In this document: piece after piece, positions 19,357-29,567 of the stretch
How the letters are laid out: every line of letters begins with the position of its first letter
How positions within the stretch are numbered: position 1 is the stretch's first letter
DNA from: an uncultured Selenomonadales bacterium
GTDB lineage: Bacteria; Bacillota; Negativicutes; Acidaminococcales; Acidaminococcaceae
Length of the DNA: 62,387 nucleotides
Direction of reading: 5' to 3'
NCBI GenBank assembly: GCA_900315925.1
Contig: ONAV01000019.1
Location: 1 to 62,387, forward strand
The notes under the pieces: model-generated
Told to the model about the DNA's origin: nothing
Database searches by the model: none
What the model saw: the letters and a program-made list of their open reading frames with translations, nothing else
Position numbers and translations under genes: made by a program

Positions 19357-21021
19357 TCATACTTCCATAATAATCGGAATTATCATAGGCCGGCGCCTTG
19401 TCTTTTCGAACAGGAAGCGCCCCAGTGAATCGCGAATTGCCGTTTTTAATGCAGACCATTCTGTATTATTATTTTCCTCGCACTTGTCCAGTGCAACCTG
19501 CACCTTATCTCTGGCTTCGCCCATCAGGTCCTCCGCCTCCCGTACATATACAAAACCCCGGGATACAATATCCGGACCTGACACGATCTGATTTGTTGCT
19601 CCGTCTACGCCAACCACGACGATCATAATCCCGTCCTGGGACAACTGGCGACGGTCACGCAACACGATATTACCAACATCCCCTACACCCAGACCGTCAA
19701 TCAGAACATTTCCTGCCATAATTTTACCATTCGTGCAGATCTTATCGCGGGTCAGTTCCACAACAGCACCATTTTCCGCAATCACAATATTCTTGTGGTC
19801 CATGCCGAGACTTTCTGCCAGCCGGGCATGCTTTACCAGATGCCGGTATTCGCCGTGTACCGGCATGAAGAATTTCGGACGCACCAGATTGTGCATAATT
19901 TTCAGTTCTTCCTGACTGGCATGACCGGAAACATGAACGCCGTTGGCTTTTTCATACACCACTTCAGCACCTAACATATACAAGTGGTTAATGGTATTGG
20001 AAACCATTTTTTCATTACCCGGGATCGGCGCTGCGGAAATAATCACCGTATCTCCCGGAACAATTTGCACTTTCCGGTTTTCACCCATGGACATACGGGT
20101 CAGAGCGGACATGGGTTCCCCCTGGCTTCCGGTGCAGATGACTACAATTTTATCATTCGTATAATTGCGTATCTCGTCGATGTCAATCAGCACGCCTTCC
20201 GGAACGTTCAGGTAATTCAGCTTCAGGGAAATATTCACAACATTGACCATGCTGCGTCCCATAACCGCCACCTTACGCCCATATCTAACCGCAGCATCAC
20301 AGATTTGCTGGATACGGTGTACGTTTGAGGAAAACGTAGCGACAATAATACGGTTCTTCGCATAGCGGAACTCATTGTCGAAGGTTTCCCCCACAAACTT
20401 TTCGCTCTGTGTGTAACCGGGACGTTCGGCATTGGTACTGTCCGCCATCATCAGGAGAACCCCTCTGTCTCCGTACTCAGCAAATCGGTTCAGTTCCATC
20501 ACCTGCCCGTCCACCGGGGTCTGGTCAATTTTGAAATCGCCCGTATGGACGATCAGTCCCACCGGCGTATGGATTGCCATACCAATGGCGTCGGGAATAC
20601 TGTGATTGACTCGCATAAATTCCAGTTTGAATGCGCCGGCCCGCACACGGTCACCGGATTTCACAACATTTAAATTGGCAGTGGAAACCCCCGCCTCTTC
20701 CAGACGTCCCTCCAGAATCCCAAGGGTTAACGCAGTGCCGTAAACCGGCACGTCCAGTTGTTTCAAAATAAACGGCAGCGCACCGATATGATCTTCGTGC
20801 CCGTGGGTTAAAAAGATGCCTTTCAGCTTATCCTGATTTTCAATTAAATAGGTAATGTCCGGGATAACCAGGTCAATCCCCAGCATATCATCTTCAGGGA
20901 ACATTAAACCGGCGTCAATCAGAATGAGGTCGTTATCGTAACGAAAGGCCGTCATGTTCTTTCCGATTTCGCCGAGACCGCCAAGCGGTATAATATTTAG
21001 CTTTTTTAAAGTCTTATCCAA
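19357..21021 (-). CDS. rnj: Ribonuclease J
   Basis: RNase J is a metallo-beta-lactamase-fold nuclease with 5'-exonuclease and endonuclease activity, central to mRNA turnover in Bacillota. The metal site THGHEDHIGA is clear, followed by the beta-CASP motifs (ATFSSNVHRIQQI, GRSM, CTGSQGEPMSAL) and HVSGHASQEE. 554 aa matches RNase J1. Only one copy is in the window, so whether it is J1 or J2 cannot be decided. A promoter with a perfect -10 lies upstream; ftsK follows closely. Start chosen from the GGAGG upstream. Confidence 0.96.
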   Translation of the reverse strand: MDKTLKKLNIIPLGGLGEIGKNMTAFRYDNDLILIDAGLMFPEDDMLGIDLVIPDITYLIENQDKLKGIFLTHGHEDHIGALPFILKQLDVPVYGTALTLGILEGRLEEAGVSTANLNVVKSGDRVRAGAFKLEFMRVNHSIPDAIGMAIHTPVGLIVHTGDFKIDQTPVDGQVMELNRFAEYGDRGVLLMMADSTNAERPGYTQSEKFVGETFDNEFRYAKNRIIVATFSSNVHRIQQICDAAVRYGRKVAVMGRSMVNVVNISLKLNYLNVPEGVLIDIDEIRNYTNDKIVVICTGSQGEPMSALTRMSMGENRKVQIVPGDTVIISAAPIPGNEKMVSNTINHLYMLGAEVVYEKANGVHVSGHASQEELKIMHNLVRPKFFMPVHGEYRHLVKHARLAESLGMDHKNIVIAENGAVVELTRDKICTNGKIMAGNVLIDGLGVGDVGNIVLRDRRQLSQDGIMIVVVGVDGATNQIVSGPDIVSRGFVYVREAEDLMGEARDKVQVALDKCEENNNTEWSALKTAIRDSLGRFLFEKTRRRPMIIPIIMEV

Positions 21022-21067
21022 AATTTACCTCCATTATAAATTTTCCGCTCATTTCAACTCTGATGTT

Positions 21068-21096
21068 ATTATACTCCAATTGTGGCGGAAAAACAA
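21068..21096 (-). promoter_or_regulatory. Candidate promoter for rnj-ftsK
   Basis: Read on the minus strand, TTGTTT (21091-21096), a 17-bp spacer and TATAAT (21068-21073) precede rnj by ~46 bp. Confidence 0.6.
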
Positions 21097-21172
21097 TGAG
21101 GCGGCTTGATAAATAACACGTAATTGTAAAAAAAATGTGAAAATCACAGAAATATACAATTTTAAAATATAA

Positions 21173-21243
21173 AATCGCATCGGCCCATTCACGTAAACCT
21201 TATGATAAGAAAGGAGGGAAAAGGAAGAATAGCCGATGCGATT
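21173..21243 (-). terminator. Large stem-loop downstream of the TRAP operon
   Basis: AATCGCATCGGC (21173-21184) pairs perfectly with GCCGATGCGATT (21232-21243) around a 47-base loop. On the minus strand a T-rich stretch follows, so it may end the TRAP transcript. The long loop is unusual for a terminator; a regulatory or processing structure is possible. Confidence 0.5.
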
Positions 21244-21317
21244 GATACAATGATATTCAGTTTTACGATATTAGTGATAATCAGATGTTTTGGAGTGACG
21301 AGTCACGCTGCCTGCGA

Positions 21318-23282
21318 TTAGTCATCCTCTCCGGTTGCCGTCAGGGCGCCGCCCTTATTGCGTTTCTGCCACAGGAATGCAAGTACCAGAACTGCAACGC
21401 CGGCAATATCGGTCATGGTTCCCGGAACGATCAGGCACAGGCCGCCCAGGAAGAATACAATACGCTGTAATATGTTCAGCGGGTGCTGGCAGAAACCGAT
21501 CATGGCCAGGGACAGGCCCCACATACCAAGTATCGCAGTGATCATGGACAACAGCACCGTAACGGCGGTTGCATTGATCATCAGCAGTTCAGGCGCCAGC
21601 ACGAAAATATACGGAACGATGAACGCTGCAATTGCCAGTTTCGCTGCGTTGACGCCGGTCTTCATGGGGTTGGCGCCTGCGATACCGGAGCCTGCGTAAG
21701 CAGCCAGGGCAACCGGAGGCGTAACGTCAGCCACAATACCGAAATAGAACGCGAACATGTGCGCAGCCAGAACCGGCACATTCATCTGCACCAGTGCAGG
21801 GGCTGCAATGGTAGAAGTGATTACATAGTTCGCAGTAGTAGGAACGCCCATACCCAGGATCAGGGACGTGATCATGGTGAAGAACATGGCCGGCAATAAT
21901 TGTCCGCCTGCCAGATCCAATAGCGCGGTAGCCAGTTTCAGACCAACGCCGGTCTTGGTTACGACACCGATGATGATGCCGGCAGTAGCACAGGCGATCA
22001 GTACACCCAGCACGCCTTTGGAACCGTTGATCAGACCGTTGACAAAATCTTTGGGAGTAATACGGGTGCTCTTACGCAGACAGGCGCAGATGATGGTCAG
22101 CGCAATTGCATACAAAGCGGCCCGCATGGGAGTATAACCGGTAACCAACAGGTAAACAATGATAATCAGCGGAATGGCCAGATGACCTTTTTCCCGCAAC
22201 AATTCGCCAAACTTAGGCAGTTCTTCCCGCGGCGTACCTTTCAAGCCATACTTTTTGGCTTCAAAGTGAACGCCGATCCAGATACCGGTGTAATACAGCA
22301 CCGCCGGAATGACGGCTGCCTTAACTACATCAATATAAGGAACGCCTACAAATTCCGCCATCAGGAAAGCTGCCGCGCCCATAACCGGAGGCATCAGCTG
22401 GCCGCCGGTGGAAGCCGCTGCTTCTACCGCGCCGGCAAAAGCGGGACGGTAGCCCAACTTTTTCATCATGGGGATGGTAAAGGAACCGGTACCTGCTACG
22501 TTGGCAACAGAAGATCCGGATACCGTACCCATCAGGCCGGAGGACAAAACCGCAACTTTAGCCGGACCGCCTACGGCCCAGCCGGCCAGAGCGTTCGCCG
22601 TATCAATAAAGAACTTGCCAAGTCCGGTGGCTTCCAGATAAGCGCCGAACAAAATGAACAGGTAAATGAAAGTGGACGATACGCCCATCGGCACACCGAA
22701 GATACCTTCCGTCGTAAAGTACAGATGACTTACCAGTTCGTCAAAGCCCACACCGCGATGCGCCATGATTCCCGGCATGTACGGACCGGCAAACGCATAC
22801 GCCAAAAAGATCAAAGCTACCGTGATCATTGGCCAGCCAACCGTTCGACGGGCAGCTTCAAATACAAGGACGATACCCAGAATACCGACCATGATATCCG
22901 TTTCGGTATTCATGCCGGCGCGCAACACCAATTCGTCATATTGAAAGAAAATGTACATTGTTGCGAACACACTGAGTACCGCAAATACCAGGTCAACCGG
23001 GTGCATAGATTTTCTTGACCAGCTGGCCCGCGCCGGATACAACAGGTAAATCAGCGCCATGCCGAAGCAAAGATGTATGGTGCGCTGCAAATGCGCATCC
23101 AATACGCCGAAGATACCCGTATACAATTGAAAACAGGCAAACAGGATACAGATAGCAGAGATTACATAGCCCCAAAAACCGTCCGGCTCCCGTTTGTTCG
23201 ATTCTTTATCAAACTTCTGCATTACTTCTTCGGCAGACATCTCTGCCGGAGCGGCAGTCGTTTTCTTTTTTAAATCATCCAT
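21318..23282 (-). CDS. TRAP transporter fused permease (4TM/12TM, TAXI-linked)
   Basis: TRAP transporters import organic acids using a cation gradient and a binding protein. This 654-aa permease fuses the small and large membrane subunits, as in TAXI systems; many hydrophobic segments are visible throughout. Large-subunit signatures include GLMGTVSGSSVANVAGTGSF and LGMGVPTTANYV. The ATG at 23282 is preferred to a GTG three codons earlier because a GGTGAGG-like site precedes it. It is the last gene of the TAXI - DUF1850 - permease operon. The substrate is not shown by the sequence; dicarboxylates or glutamate are plausible in an anaerobe with sucCD nearby. Confidence 0.93.
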   Translation of the reverse strand: MDDLKKKTTAAPAEMSAEEVMQKFDKESNKREPDGFWGYVISAICILFACFQLYTGIFGVLDAHLQRTIHLCFGMALIYLLYPARASWSRKSMHPVDLVFAVLSVFATMYIFFQYDELVLRAGMNTETDIMVGILGIVLVFEAARRTVGWPMITVALIFLAYAFAGPYMPGIMAHRGVGFDELVSHLYFTTEGIFGVPMGVSSTFIYLFILFGAYLEATGLGKFFIDTANALAGWAVGGPAKVAVLSSGLMGTVSGSSVANVAGTGSFTIPMMKKLGYRPAFAGAVEAAASTGGQLMPPVMGAAAFLMAEFVGVPYIDVVKAAVIPAVLYYTGIWIGVHFEAKKYGLKGTPREELPKFGELLREKGHLAIPLIIIVYLLVTGYTPMRAALYAIALTIICACLRKSTRITPKDFVNGLINGSKGVLGVLIACATAGIIIGVVTKTGVGLKLATALLDLAGGQLLPAMFFTMITSLILGMGVPTTANYVITSTIAAPALVQMNVPVLAAHMFAFYFGIVADVTPPVALAAYAGSGIAGANPMKTGVNAAKLAIAAFIVPYIFVLAPELLMINATAVTVLLSMITAILGMWGLSLAMIGFCQHPLNILQRIVFFLGGLCLIVPGTMTDIAGVAVLVLAFLWQKRNKGGALTATGEDD

Positions 23283-23355
23283 AGGCCTCACCGCCTTTTC
23301 TGAAATATTATATTAAAGGAAACACCAATTCATTCGTCTCCTTCACAACGGCATC

Positions 23356-23898
23356 TTACAAAAAGTGTAACGCCCAGTATTGATACCGTTTGATTACTTT
23401 CACTTCCACTAACGTACCCTGCCCATACAGCAGACATAAATCGTAGGTCTTATCCTTGTGAATGATTTTCGGCATCGCCTGCACCGCAGTCCGGAACATA
23501 AGCGATTTGTACGGCCGGTTCATTTCCAGATCAAACTTTCCATCTTTCTTCAGGCTTTTGAACGTTCCTTCCGCAGGATCGTAAGGCAGCCCCACCCCTA
23601 ATGATTCATAGGTTGTATGAGTCATCGTCATGTCGTCTACACCATTCACCCGGAAAAACTCATCCACCGGAGTCTGTTGGACAGAGTGTTTATAATGGTA
23701 GCTCCACTCCCCGCCTTTTTCCACAGCAAAAGACTGGATTGGGAGACTGTTTTCCGGTACTAATATAACCAGCAGCTGGTTTCCGTACCACCCGACTGCA
23801 GCCAGAATAAACAACAGCAGGAATACGAAGGACGGATGTTTGAAAAAAGACCGGGCCCCGGTGGACGCCGGAGTCCGGTCTGTAGTTGAGTGATTCAT
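23356..23898 (-). CDS. DUF1850 protein of a TAXI-TRAP operon
   Basis: A 180-aa protein with one N-terminal membrane segment (~residues 22-45, FVFLLLFILAAVGWYG) and an extracytoplasmic domain. The core WSYHYKHSVQQTPVDEFFRV matches DUF1850, a family found mostly between TAXI binding-protein and TRAP permease genes, as here. The role is unknown; an accessory role in transporter assembly or ligand delivery fits the position. It starts 5 bp after the TAXI gene stop, so the operon is tight. Confidence 0.85.
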   Translation of the reverse strand: MNHSTTDRTPASTGARSFFKHPSFVFLLLFILAAVGWYGNQLLVILVPENSLPIQSFAVEKGGEWSYHYKHSVQQTPVDEFFRVNGVDDMTMTHTTYESLGVGLPYDPAEGTFKSLKKDGKFDLEMNRPYKSLMFRTAVQAMPKIIHKDKTYDLCLLYGQGTLVEVKVIKRYQYWALHFL

Positions 23899-23903
23899 TA
23901 AAA

Positions 23904-24887
23904 TTACTTCTCGTTGAAGAATTTTTCTGCGCCGGCATTCAGTTTAATGGACATACCATCTTTACCGGTAGCTTTGGTAATGTTCTTGGAAACGTTATGA
24001 GCAGCTTTCATACGATCCAGGTTGCCATACAATGCTTTTACAATAGCGTAACCGGTATCGGCATCCATCTTATCGGTAACAGCCAGCATGCATTTTACAG
24101 CAACAGCAGCGGTATCCGTTTCAACCTTGTTGTAGGTTTTTGCCGGAATGGTAACTTTGGTGTAGTACGGATATTTTGCAATCAGCTTATCGGCAATGTC
24201 AGCGCCTACACTTACCATTACAACGTCATGCTGGGTCGCCAGATCCTGGATAGCAGCAGTCGGGAAACCGGCTACTACGAAACCAGCGTCAACGTTGCCG
24301 TCTTTCAGAGCGGAAGCCGCTTCGCCGAAAGACAGGTACTGAGGTTTGATATCTTTATAGGTAATGCCTGCAATATTCAGAATCTGACGGGCATTTGCTT
24401 CGGTACCGGAACCGGCAGCGCCTACGGCAACTCTCTTGCCTTTCAGGTCAGCAACGGTTTTGATACCGGTCTTTTTCGTGGTAACGATCTGAACAGTTTC
24501 CGGATACAGGGTAGCCAGACCTTTCAGAGATTCAACCTTTTTGTCTTTGAACATTTCCGTGCCGGTGGAAGCATAGTAAGCAATATCGTTCTGGATAAAC
24601 GCAATGTCAACTTTGCCTTCCTTCAGCAGATTAACGTTGGCAACAGAAGCGCCGGTGGACTGTGCAGAAGCATTCGCGCCTTTCACATTCTTGTTCAGAA
24701 TGTCAGCCAGAGCGCCGCCTAACGGATAATAGGTACCAGCAGTGCCGCCGGTAGCAATGTTAATGAATTTTTTGCCACCATCAGCAGCCGGTTTCGGGGC
24801 TTCCTTCTTTTTGTCTCCTCCGCCGCAGCCAGCCAGTACGGAACCGATAACCGCAAAGGCCATCAAGAACGCCAAAAATTTTTTCAT
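23904..24887 (-). CDS. TAXI-family TRAP transporter solute-binding lipoprotein
   Basis: The signal peptide ends in the lipobox LAGC (Cys21), followed by a Gly/Lys tether, so the protein is lipid-anchored. The mature start INIATGGTAGTYYPLGGALA is the TAXI signature. GKRVAVGAAGSGTEANARQIL is the second typical segment. It supplies substrate to the fused permease encoded two genes downstream. It is the first gene of the operon and is divergent from the small gene at 25119. 327 aa is normal. Confidence 0.95.
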   Translation of the reverse strand: MKKFLAFLMAFAVIGSVLAGCGGGDKKKEAPKPAADGGKKFINIATGGTAGTYYPLGGALADILNKNVKGANASAQSTGASVANVNLLKEGKVDIAFIQNDIAYYASTGTEMFKDKKVESLKGLATLYPETVQIVTTKKTGIKTVADLKGKRVAVGAAGSGTEANARQILNIAGITYKDIKPQYLSFGEAASALKDGNVDAGFVVAGFPTAAIQDLATQHDVVMVSVGADIADKLIAKYPYYTKVTIPAKTYNKVETDTAAVAVKCMLAVTDKMDADTGYAIVKALYGNLDRMKAAHNVSKNITKATGKDGMSIKLNAGAEKFFNEK

Positions 24888-25118
24888 GATAAAAATCCCT
24901 CCCTTTTGCTTACAGCAAAAAATACATAATAATGCTTATTAAATTCGCATTTGATTATGATTTCGCTATTCTTAAAAAAAATCCTGCTAACTTAAAATTT
25001 TTTTTTGAAATTATTAAAAGAATATTGTATACAAAACTTTTTGTTTGCTCTTTCGTAATACAAAAAATTGTGCTAAAATAGGTGGCAAGTAAATATTTAT
25101 TAAAGGAAGTGTAACAAA

Positions 25119-25463
25119 ATGAACAATGTACCCGTTTACAAACTGCGGTTAGCCCGCACCCTGTACAATAATTTTTATCGCGCCCGCCTGCAGGACGCCA
25201 ACGGTGAAGACGCAGGCCAGCTGCTGATCGTTCCCGGACTCCCTCTGGACCGCAGCCAGCTTCCGGAAAATGCTCCCATCGCCGACCCCTATCTTCTGGT
25301 GATCGTGGAAGACGCCGACATCAACAAAAATAATGTCATTGACTTTGAAGAAGGCGTATCCCGCGCCGTGCTTGCAAAATTTACAACCGAGACCACCTCG
25401 TTCAAGCATTGTGAATTTTATTATCCCTCACCGGCTTTCTATTTTGCACAGGACGAAGAATAG
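25119..25463 (+). CDS. Small protein with one EF-hand-like loop (114 aa)
   Basis: No family is recognised. AAAGGAAG precedes the ATG by about 10 bp. There is no signal peptide or membrane segment. Residues 67-78 (DINKNNVIDFEE) fit a canonical 12-residue EF-hand calcium loop, with Asp1, Asn3, Asn5, Ile8 and Glu12 in place. Only one loop is seen, so it could bind a metal as a dimer, or the match could be chance. A strong terminator follows, so the gene is monocistronic. It is divergent from the TAXI operon across a 230-bp AT-rich gap. Confidence 0.7.
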   Translation: MNNVPVYKLRLARTLYNNFYRARLQDANGEDAGQLLIVPGLPLDRSQLPENAPIADPYLLVIVEDADINKNNVIDFEEGVSRAVLAKFTTETTSFKHCEFYYPSPAFYFAQDEE

Positions 25464-25486
25464 TTTATCATTGTTTTACTATTATT

Positions 25487-25528
25487 AAAGGCAGAACTCT
25501 CATGATGAAAGTTCTGCCTTTTTTATTT
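25487..25528 (+). terminator. Terminator after the EF-hand-like gene
   Basis: AAAGGCAGAACT (25487-25498) pairs with AGTTCTGCCTTT (25510-25521), followed by T6. It may also serve the convergent HD-GYP gene. Confidence 0.88.
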
Positions 25529-25561
25529 ATCCGTGAAACATTTTTATTTATCCGTTGTCTA

Positions 25562-27076
25562 TTACACAGAAGTTTCCTGCTTATTATTTTCACTGAACTT
25601 ATCCGCCACTTCCAGGATCTGATCCTCCGCCGCAAAAAACGCGTCGACAATTTTCGGATCAAACTGCCTCCCCCGCTCTTCGCGGATAATACTGAACGCT
25701 TTATCGTAAGGGAATCCTTTCTTGTAACACCGGTTGGAAATCAGCGCGTCGAACACATCCGCCACAGCCATCACACGGGCGGACAGGGGGATGTCTTCTC
25801 CTGCAAGCCCGGCCGGATACCCTTTGCCGTTCCATTTTTCATGATGGTACATAGCCAGGTTTTTCGCTTCATGCAGATAATCCGAATCCGGTACCTTATC
25901 AATAATAGAAGAAATAATATTTCCGCCTGCCGTGGTGTGGGTTTTCATGATTTCAAATTCTTCATCCGTCAGTTTCCCCGGCTTATTCAGAATGATATCA
26001 GAAATATTAATTTTTCCCACGTCATGCAACGGCGCTGAACTTACCACGTCGCCAATATATTTATCCGTCAGCTGCTCCGTATAAACACCTTCCCGCTTCA
26101 GTTCATTCAAAATGATTTTTACATAGGACGCCGTCTTGCGGACATGATCCCCGGTATTCTGATCGCGGCTTTCCACCATATCGGCCAGAGTAATCAGAAA
26201 CGCCGTATGCATTTTGCGGATTGTTTCGTTTTTGCGATTGATATCCGTGACATACTTCACGCTGTCGTTGCTCATCTTCACAAAAGCATGATACAGATTC
26301 TCAATCTCGTCGCCGGTGCTAATGTTGAGTTTACGAATTTCCTGCAGATTGTTCGCAAGAGCCTGTTCATTATCGAAGAGGAAACCGTCCGTGGTTTTTG
26401 CCATGGAATTGATGGGCGTAATGATCCGACGCGCCATAAACGCGGCTAACAGCAGAACGCAGGCAAGGATACCGGCGAAGACCTTGGCCAGCCATTTAAA
26501 ATACCGGTTCGAGTCATCCCGCAAGTGGTTCATGGAAATGTCCACCGCTGCATAGCACTGGCAGGTACCATCATGATCATACACCGGCGTATAAACCGTC
26601 AGCAGCCAGCCAAACTTATCATTGGAAATAACAGGATCGATTCTTCCGCCTTTTAAAAGCGTGGGCAGATAGGGGTCAAATGCTTCGTCAAATTCCACCA
26701 CTTCCCCCGGTTTACCGGCTGCCGTTTCATCCGTATCCAAATCAAAAACTACATGACACCCATCCGGTAAAATTTTATAAACATACACATATTTAATATT
26801 AGGAGAACTGTCACGGATAATTTCCAGCTGACGCTTTGTTTCCACATAACCGCTGGCCTTTTCCCCGTTTTTTATAAAATTGGGAACCAGGTCGGCATCA
26901 ATCACACTGGCAACCAGAGCAGAAGTAGAAACGCCAAGCCGTTTATGCTGTTCTATGGTTGCACCCAAATAGTACTCATAACTAAGCTTAGCCGATACTA
27001 CTCCAAAGATGGCCAGCGCTACAAAAATCAGTAACAGTATTTTTTTCTGTATGGAAAAATGAAATCTATTGCTCAT
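25562..27076 (-). CDS. Membrane HD-GYP domain phosphodiesterase
   Basis: HD-GYP proteins hydrolyse cyclic di-GMP or related dinucleotides. The protein (504 aa) has a membrane segment at ~10-32 and a ~165-residue extracellular sensor region. A second membrane segment lies at ~197-218, followed by a HAMP-like linker. The HD-GYP domain (~285-485) shows PLHDVGKI, THTTAGG, HHEKWNGKGYP and SRVMAVADVFDAL-type residues, so catalysis is likely. The sensor region resembles Cache-type domains but I see no clear ligand motif. It has no partner gene in the window other than the EAL protein at 41.0-42.6 kb, which would act on the same messenger. Confidence 0.92.
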   Translation of the reverse strand: MSNRFHFSIQKKILLLIFVALAIFGVVSAKLSYEYYLGATIEQHKRLGVSTSALVASVIDADLVPNFIKNGEKASGYVETKRQLEIIRDSSPNIKYVYVYKILPDGCHVVFDLDTDETAAGKPGEVVEFDEAFDPYLPTLLKGGRIDPVISNDKFGWLLTVYTPVYDHDGTCQCYAAVDISMNHLRDDSNRYFKWLAKVFAGILACVLLLAAFMARRIITPINSMAKTTDGFLFDNEQALANNLQEIRKLNISTGDEIENLYHAFVKMSNDSVKYVTDINRKNETIRKMHTAFLITLADMVESRDQNTGDHVRKTASYVKIILNELKREGVYTEQLTDKYIGDVVSSAPLHDVGKINISDIILNKPGKLTDEEFEIMKTHTTAGGNIISSIIDKVPDSDYLHEAKNLAMYHHEKWNGKGYPAGLAGEDIPLSARVMAVADVFDALISNRCYKKGFPYDKAFSIIREERGRQFDPKIVDAFFAAEDQILEVADKFSENNKQETSV

Positions 27077-27231
27077 GCAGTATTCCCCGATTCACACGGA
27101 AACAAAATTTTCAGAAACAGAGAAGCAAAACCCACTGTAACCGCCTAACCATTTCTGATTCAAAGGATTCCTTATTTTCAACATTATGATTTATTATATC
27201 ACGATACAGAACGTAAGACAACGGAAGCAAA

Positions 27232-27272
27232 AGAAAAATGCCGGAACTGCCATAAAAATACAGTTCCGGCAT
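27232..27272 (-). terminator. Terminator after sucCD
   Basis: A perfect 12-bp stem (27238-27249 with 27261-27272) encloses an 11-base loop; the minus strand continues into a T-rich run. Confidence 0.88.
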
Positions 27273-27329
27273 GAATATTACTACCATTGTATGAACCGCA
27301 AACTCAAAACGGGGACAATGGCTGCTCCA

Positions 27330-28235
27330 TCAGCAGGTATGGCATTTATCGTACAGTCCGGTCTTCTTCAGTACCCGTACTGCGGTCTCGCCGATATGGG
27401 CAACCGTATCCGCCACTTCGATGCCTGCTGCGTTCAATGCTTTGATCTTGTCATCGGCCGTTCCTTTGCCGCCGCTGATGATGGCACCCGCATGACCCAT
27501 GCGTTTGCCGGGAGGCGCCTGACGGCCGCTTATGAACCCGATAACCGGTTTCTTCATGTTGGCTTTGATCCATTCCGCCGCCTCTTCTTCCGCCGTACCG
27601 CCGATCTCGCCGATCATAATAACTGCCAGCGTGTCGTCGTCTGCATTAAAGGCTTCCAGGGCTTCAATATAATCCATGCCCTTAACCGGATCGCCGCCCA
27701 GACCTACCGCAGTAGTCTGGCCGATGCCCGCCATGGTCAGCTGGTAGGTTGCTTCATAGGTCAGGGTACCGGAACGGCTGATAACGCCGACATGCCCTTT
27801 CCTGTGAATATACGTCGGCAGTAATCCCAGACGGCATTCATCTACCGTTAAAATACCGGGGCAGTTGGGACCCAGTACGCGGGTCTTCTTCCCTTTCATA
27901 TACGCGCGGACTTTCACCATGTCATGTACCGGAATGTGTTCGGTGATGCAGCAGACAAAATCCAGTTCCGCATCAATGGCTTCACAAATGGCGTCCGCCG
28001 CAAAACGGGCCGGAACATAAATGACAGAGGCGTTGGCGCCGGTGGCTTCTTTCGCATCTCTTACCGTATTGAATACGGGAATCTTGCCCAGTACTTTTTC
28101 CCCGGCTTTGCCCGGAGCTACACCGGCTACCACATTCGTGCCGTAGTCCAGTGCAATCTTGGTATGGAACGTAGCCTGACGGCCCGTAATGCCCTGTACA
28201 ATCAGTTTCGTATCTTTTCCTACAAATACTGACAT
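27330..28235 (-). CDS. sucD: Succinyl-CoA synthetase alpha subunit
   Basis: With SucC it interconverts succinyl-CoA and succinate with formation or use of ATP/GTP. The CoA-binding N-terminus ([14 protein letters not shown]) and the active-site histidine region ([14 protein letters not shown]) are intact. GPNCPGI and the 301-aa length are typical. It starts 3 bp after the sucC stop. In an anaerobe of this type the enzyme can serve amino-acid or propionate metabolism; the direction is not shown by the sequence. Confidence 0.97.
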   Translation of the reverse strand: MSVFVGKDTKLIVQGITGRQATFHTKIALDYGTNVVAGVAPGKAGEKVLGKIPVFNTVRDAKEATGANASVIYVPARFAADAICEAIDAELDFVCCITEHIPVHDMVKVRAYMKGKKTRVLGPNCPGILTVDECRLGLLPTYIHRKGHVGVISRSGTLTYEATYQLTMAGIGQTTAVGLGGDPVKGMDYIEALEAFNADDDTLAVIMIGEIGGTAEEEAAEWIKANMKKPVIGFISGRQAPPGKRMGHAGAIISGGKGTADDKIKALNAAGIEVADTVAHIGETAVRVLKKTGLYDKCHTC

Positions 28236-28238
28236 ATC

Positions 28239-29438
28239 TTACGCCTCCTTTCCTTCCGCTCTCTTTGCTTTCAGTTCCGCCGCCAGCTTCACTGCCAGCT
28301 CTGCACCCTCTTCCATCTTGGGAACCGCATGCACCATGGGAAGGTTGGCTTCTTTCAAAATACGACGGCCTTCTTCATGATTGGTACCGTCCAGACGGGC
28401 AATGACCGGAACCCGGAGGCCTACCACCTTGGCCGCTTCCACGATACCGCCGGCGATCACGTCGCACTTGTTGATGCCGCCGAAGATGTTTACGAACACG
28501 CTGCAGACCTGATCGTCGGACTGCATGATCCGGAACGCTTCCGCAATCTTTTCTACCGTACTGTCGCCGCCTACATCCAGGAAGTTAGCCGGTTCGCCGC
28601 CGTAGAATTTGATGATGTCTACCGTAGCCATAGCCAGACCCGCGCCGTTTACCATGCAGGCCACGTCGCCGCCCAGGTTTACATAAGACAGGGAGGCCTT
28701 GCCCGCCGCTCTTTCTTTCGGATCTTCTTCCTCTTCGTCACGCAATGCTTCTATTTCCGGATGACGGAAAATTGCCGCATCGTCAAACTGCAGCTTGGCG
28801 TCCAGCGCCATTACCTTATTGTCTACCGTTACCACCAGCGGATTGCATTCCGCCAGGGTACATTCTTTTTCTACAAACAGCGTATACAGGTCCATCATTA
28901 ATTTCTGGGCCTTGGCAACCACTTTGTCCTTAAATTTTAAGTTGTAAGCCATCCGTTTGGTCTGGAAAGGCATCAGCCCGATAGTAGGATCAATGTATTC
29001 CTTGAAAATGCGGTCAGGCATCTCGGCCGCCACTTTTTCAATTTCCATGCCGCCTTCGGAGCTGCCCATCATGACCACATTGGCAGTTTCCCGGTCGATA
29101 ACGAAGCCAAGATAATACTCTTTTTCAATATTACTGCCTTCTTCGACCAACAGACGGTTGACCATCTTTCCTTCCGGGCCGGTCTGGTGGGTCACCAGCA
29201 CTTTGCCCAAAATCTGGGAAGCAAAATATTTTACTTCGTCAATGTTATGAGCCAGCTTCACCCCGCCAGCCTTGCCGCGACCGCCTGCATGGATCTGCGC
29301 TTTCACAACAGCAATCGGCGCGTCAAAATCCTTGGCGATACGGGCCGCTTCTTCCGGACTGAAAGCAGGGCTGCCGTTGGGCACGCTGATGCCGTACATC
29401 TTCATGATCTGTTTTGCCTGATACTCATGAATTTTCAA
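28239..29438 (-). CDS. sucC: Succinyl-CoA synthetase beta subunit (ATP-grasp)
   Basis: The protein binds the nucleotide through an ATP-grasp fold. Visible signatures are [16 protein letters not shown] at the start, [23 protein letters not shown] and the C-terminal [17 protein letters not shown]. An acidic run ([14 protein letters not shown]) lies mid-protein where others have LRD-like sequence. It is the first gene of the sucCD operon, behind a strong promoter and an AAGGAGGG site. 399 aa is normal. Confidence 0.97.
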   Translation of the reverse strand: MKIHEYQAKQIMKMYGISVPNGSPAFSPEEAARIAKDFDAPIAVVKAQIHAGGRGKAGGVKLAHNIDEVKYFASQILGKVLVTHQTGPEGKMVNRLLVEEGSNIEKEYYLGFVIDRETANVVMMGSSEGGMEIEKVAAEMPDRIFKEYIDPTIGLMPFQTKRMAYNLKFKDKVVAKAQKLMMDLYTLFVEKECTLAECNPLVVTVDNKVMALDAKLQFDDAAIFRHPEIEALRDEEEEDPKERAAGKASLSYVNLGGDVACMVNGAGLAMATVDIIKFYGGEPANFLDVGGDSTVEKIAEAFRIMQSDDQVCSVFVNIFGGINKCDVIAGGIVEAAKVVGLRVPVIARLDGTNHEEGRRILKEANLPMVHAVPKMEEGAELAVKLAAELKAKRAEGKEA

Positions 29439-29467
29439 AATGATGTCCCTCCTTTATTCTAAAAAAT

Positions 29468-29496
29468 ATTATCATATTTTTTAGATAAAATGTCAA
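29468..29496 (-). promoter_or_regulatory. sucCD promoter
   Basis: TTGACA (29491-29496), a 17-bp spacer and GATAAT (29468-29473), read on the minus strand, precede sucC by 30 bp. Confidence 0.75.
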
Positions 29497-29567
29497 TTGT
29501 TTTTCCCTGTTTGGCACAGGCTTATTACCAATTAACATAGTAGTAATTACAAACTTCTCACTTCACT

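Noticed and set aside
25119-25463. Dockerin reading of the calcium loop
   Set aside because: Only one loop, no export signal and no cohesin partners; a single EF-hand-like loop fits better.
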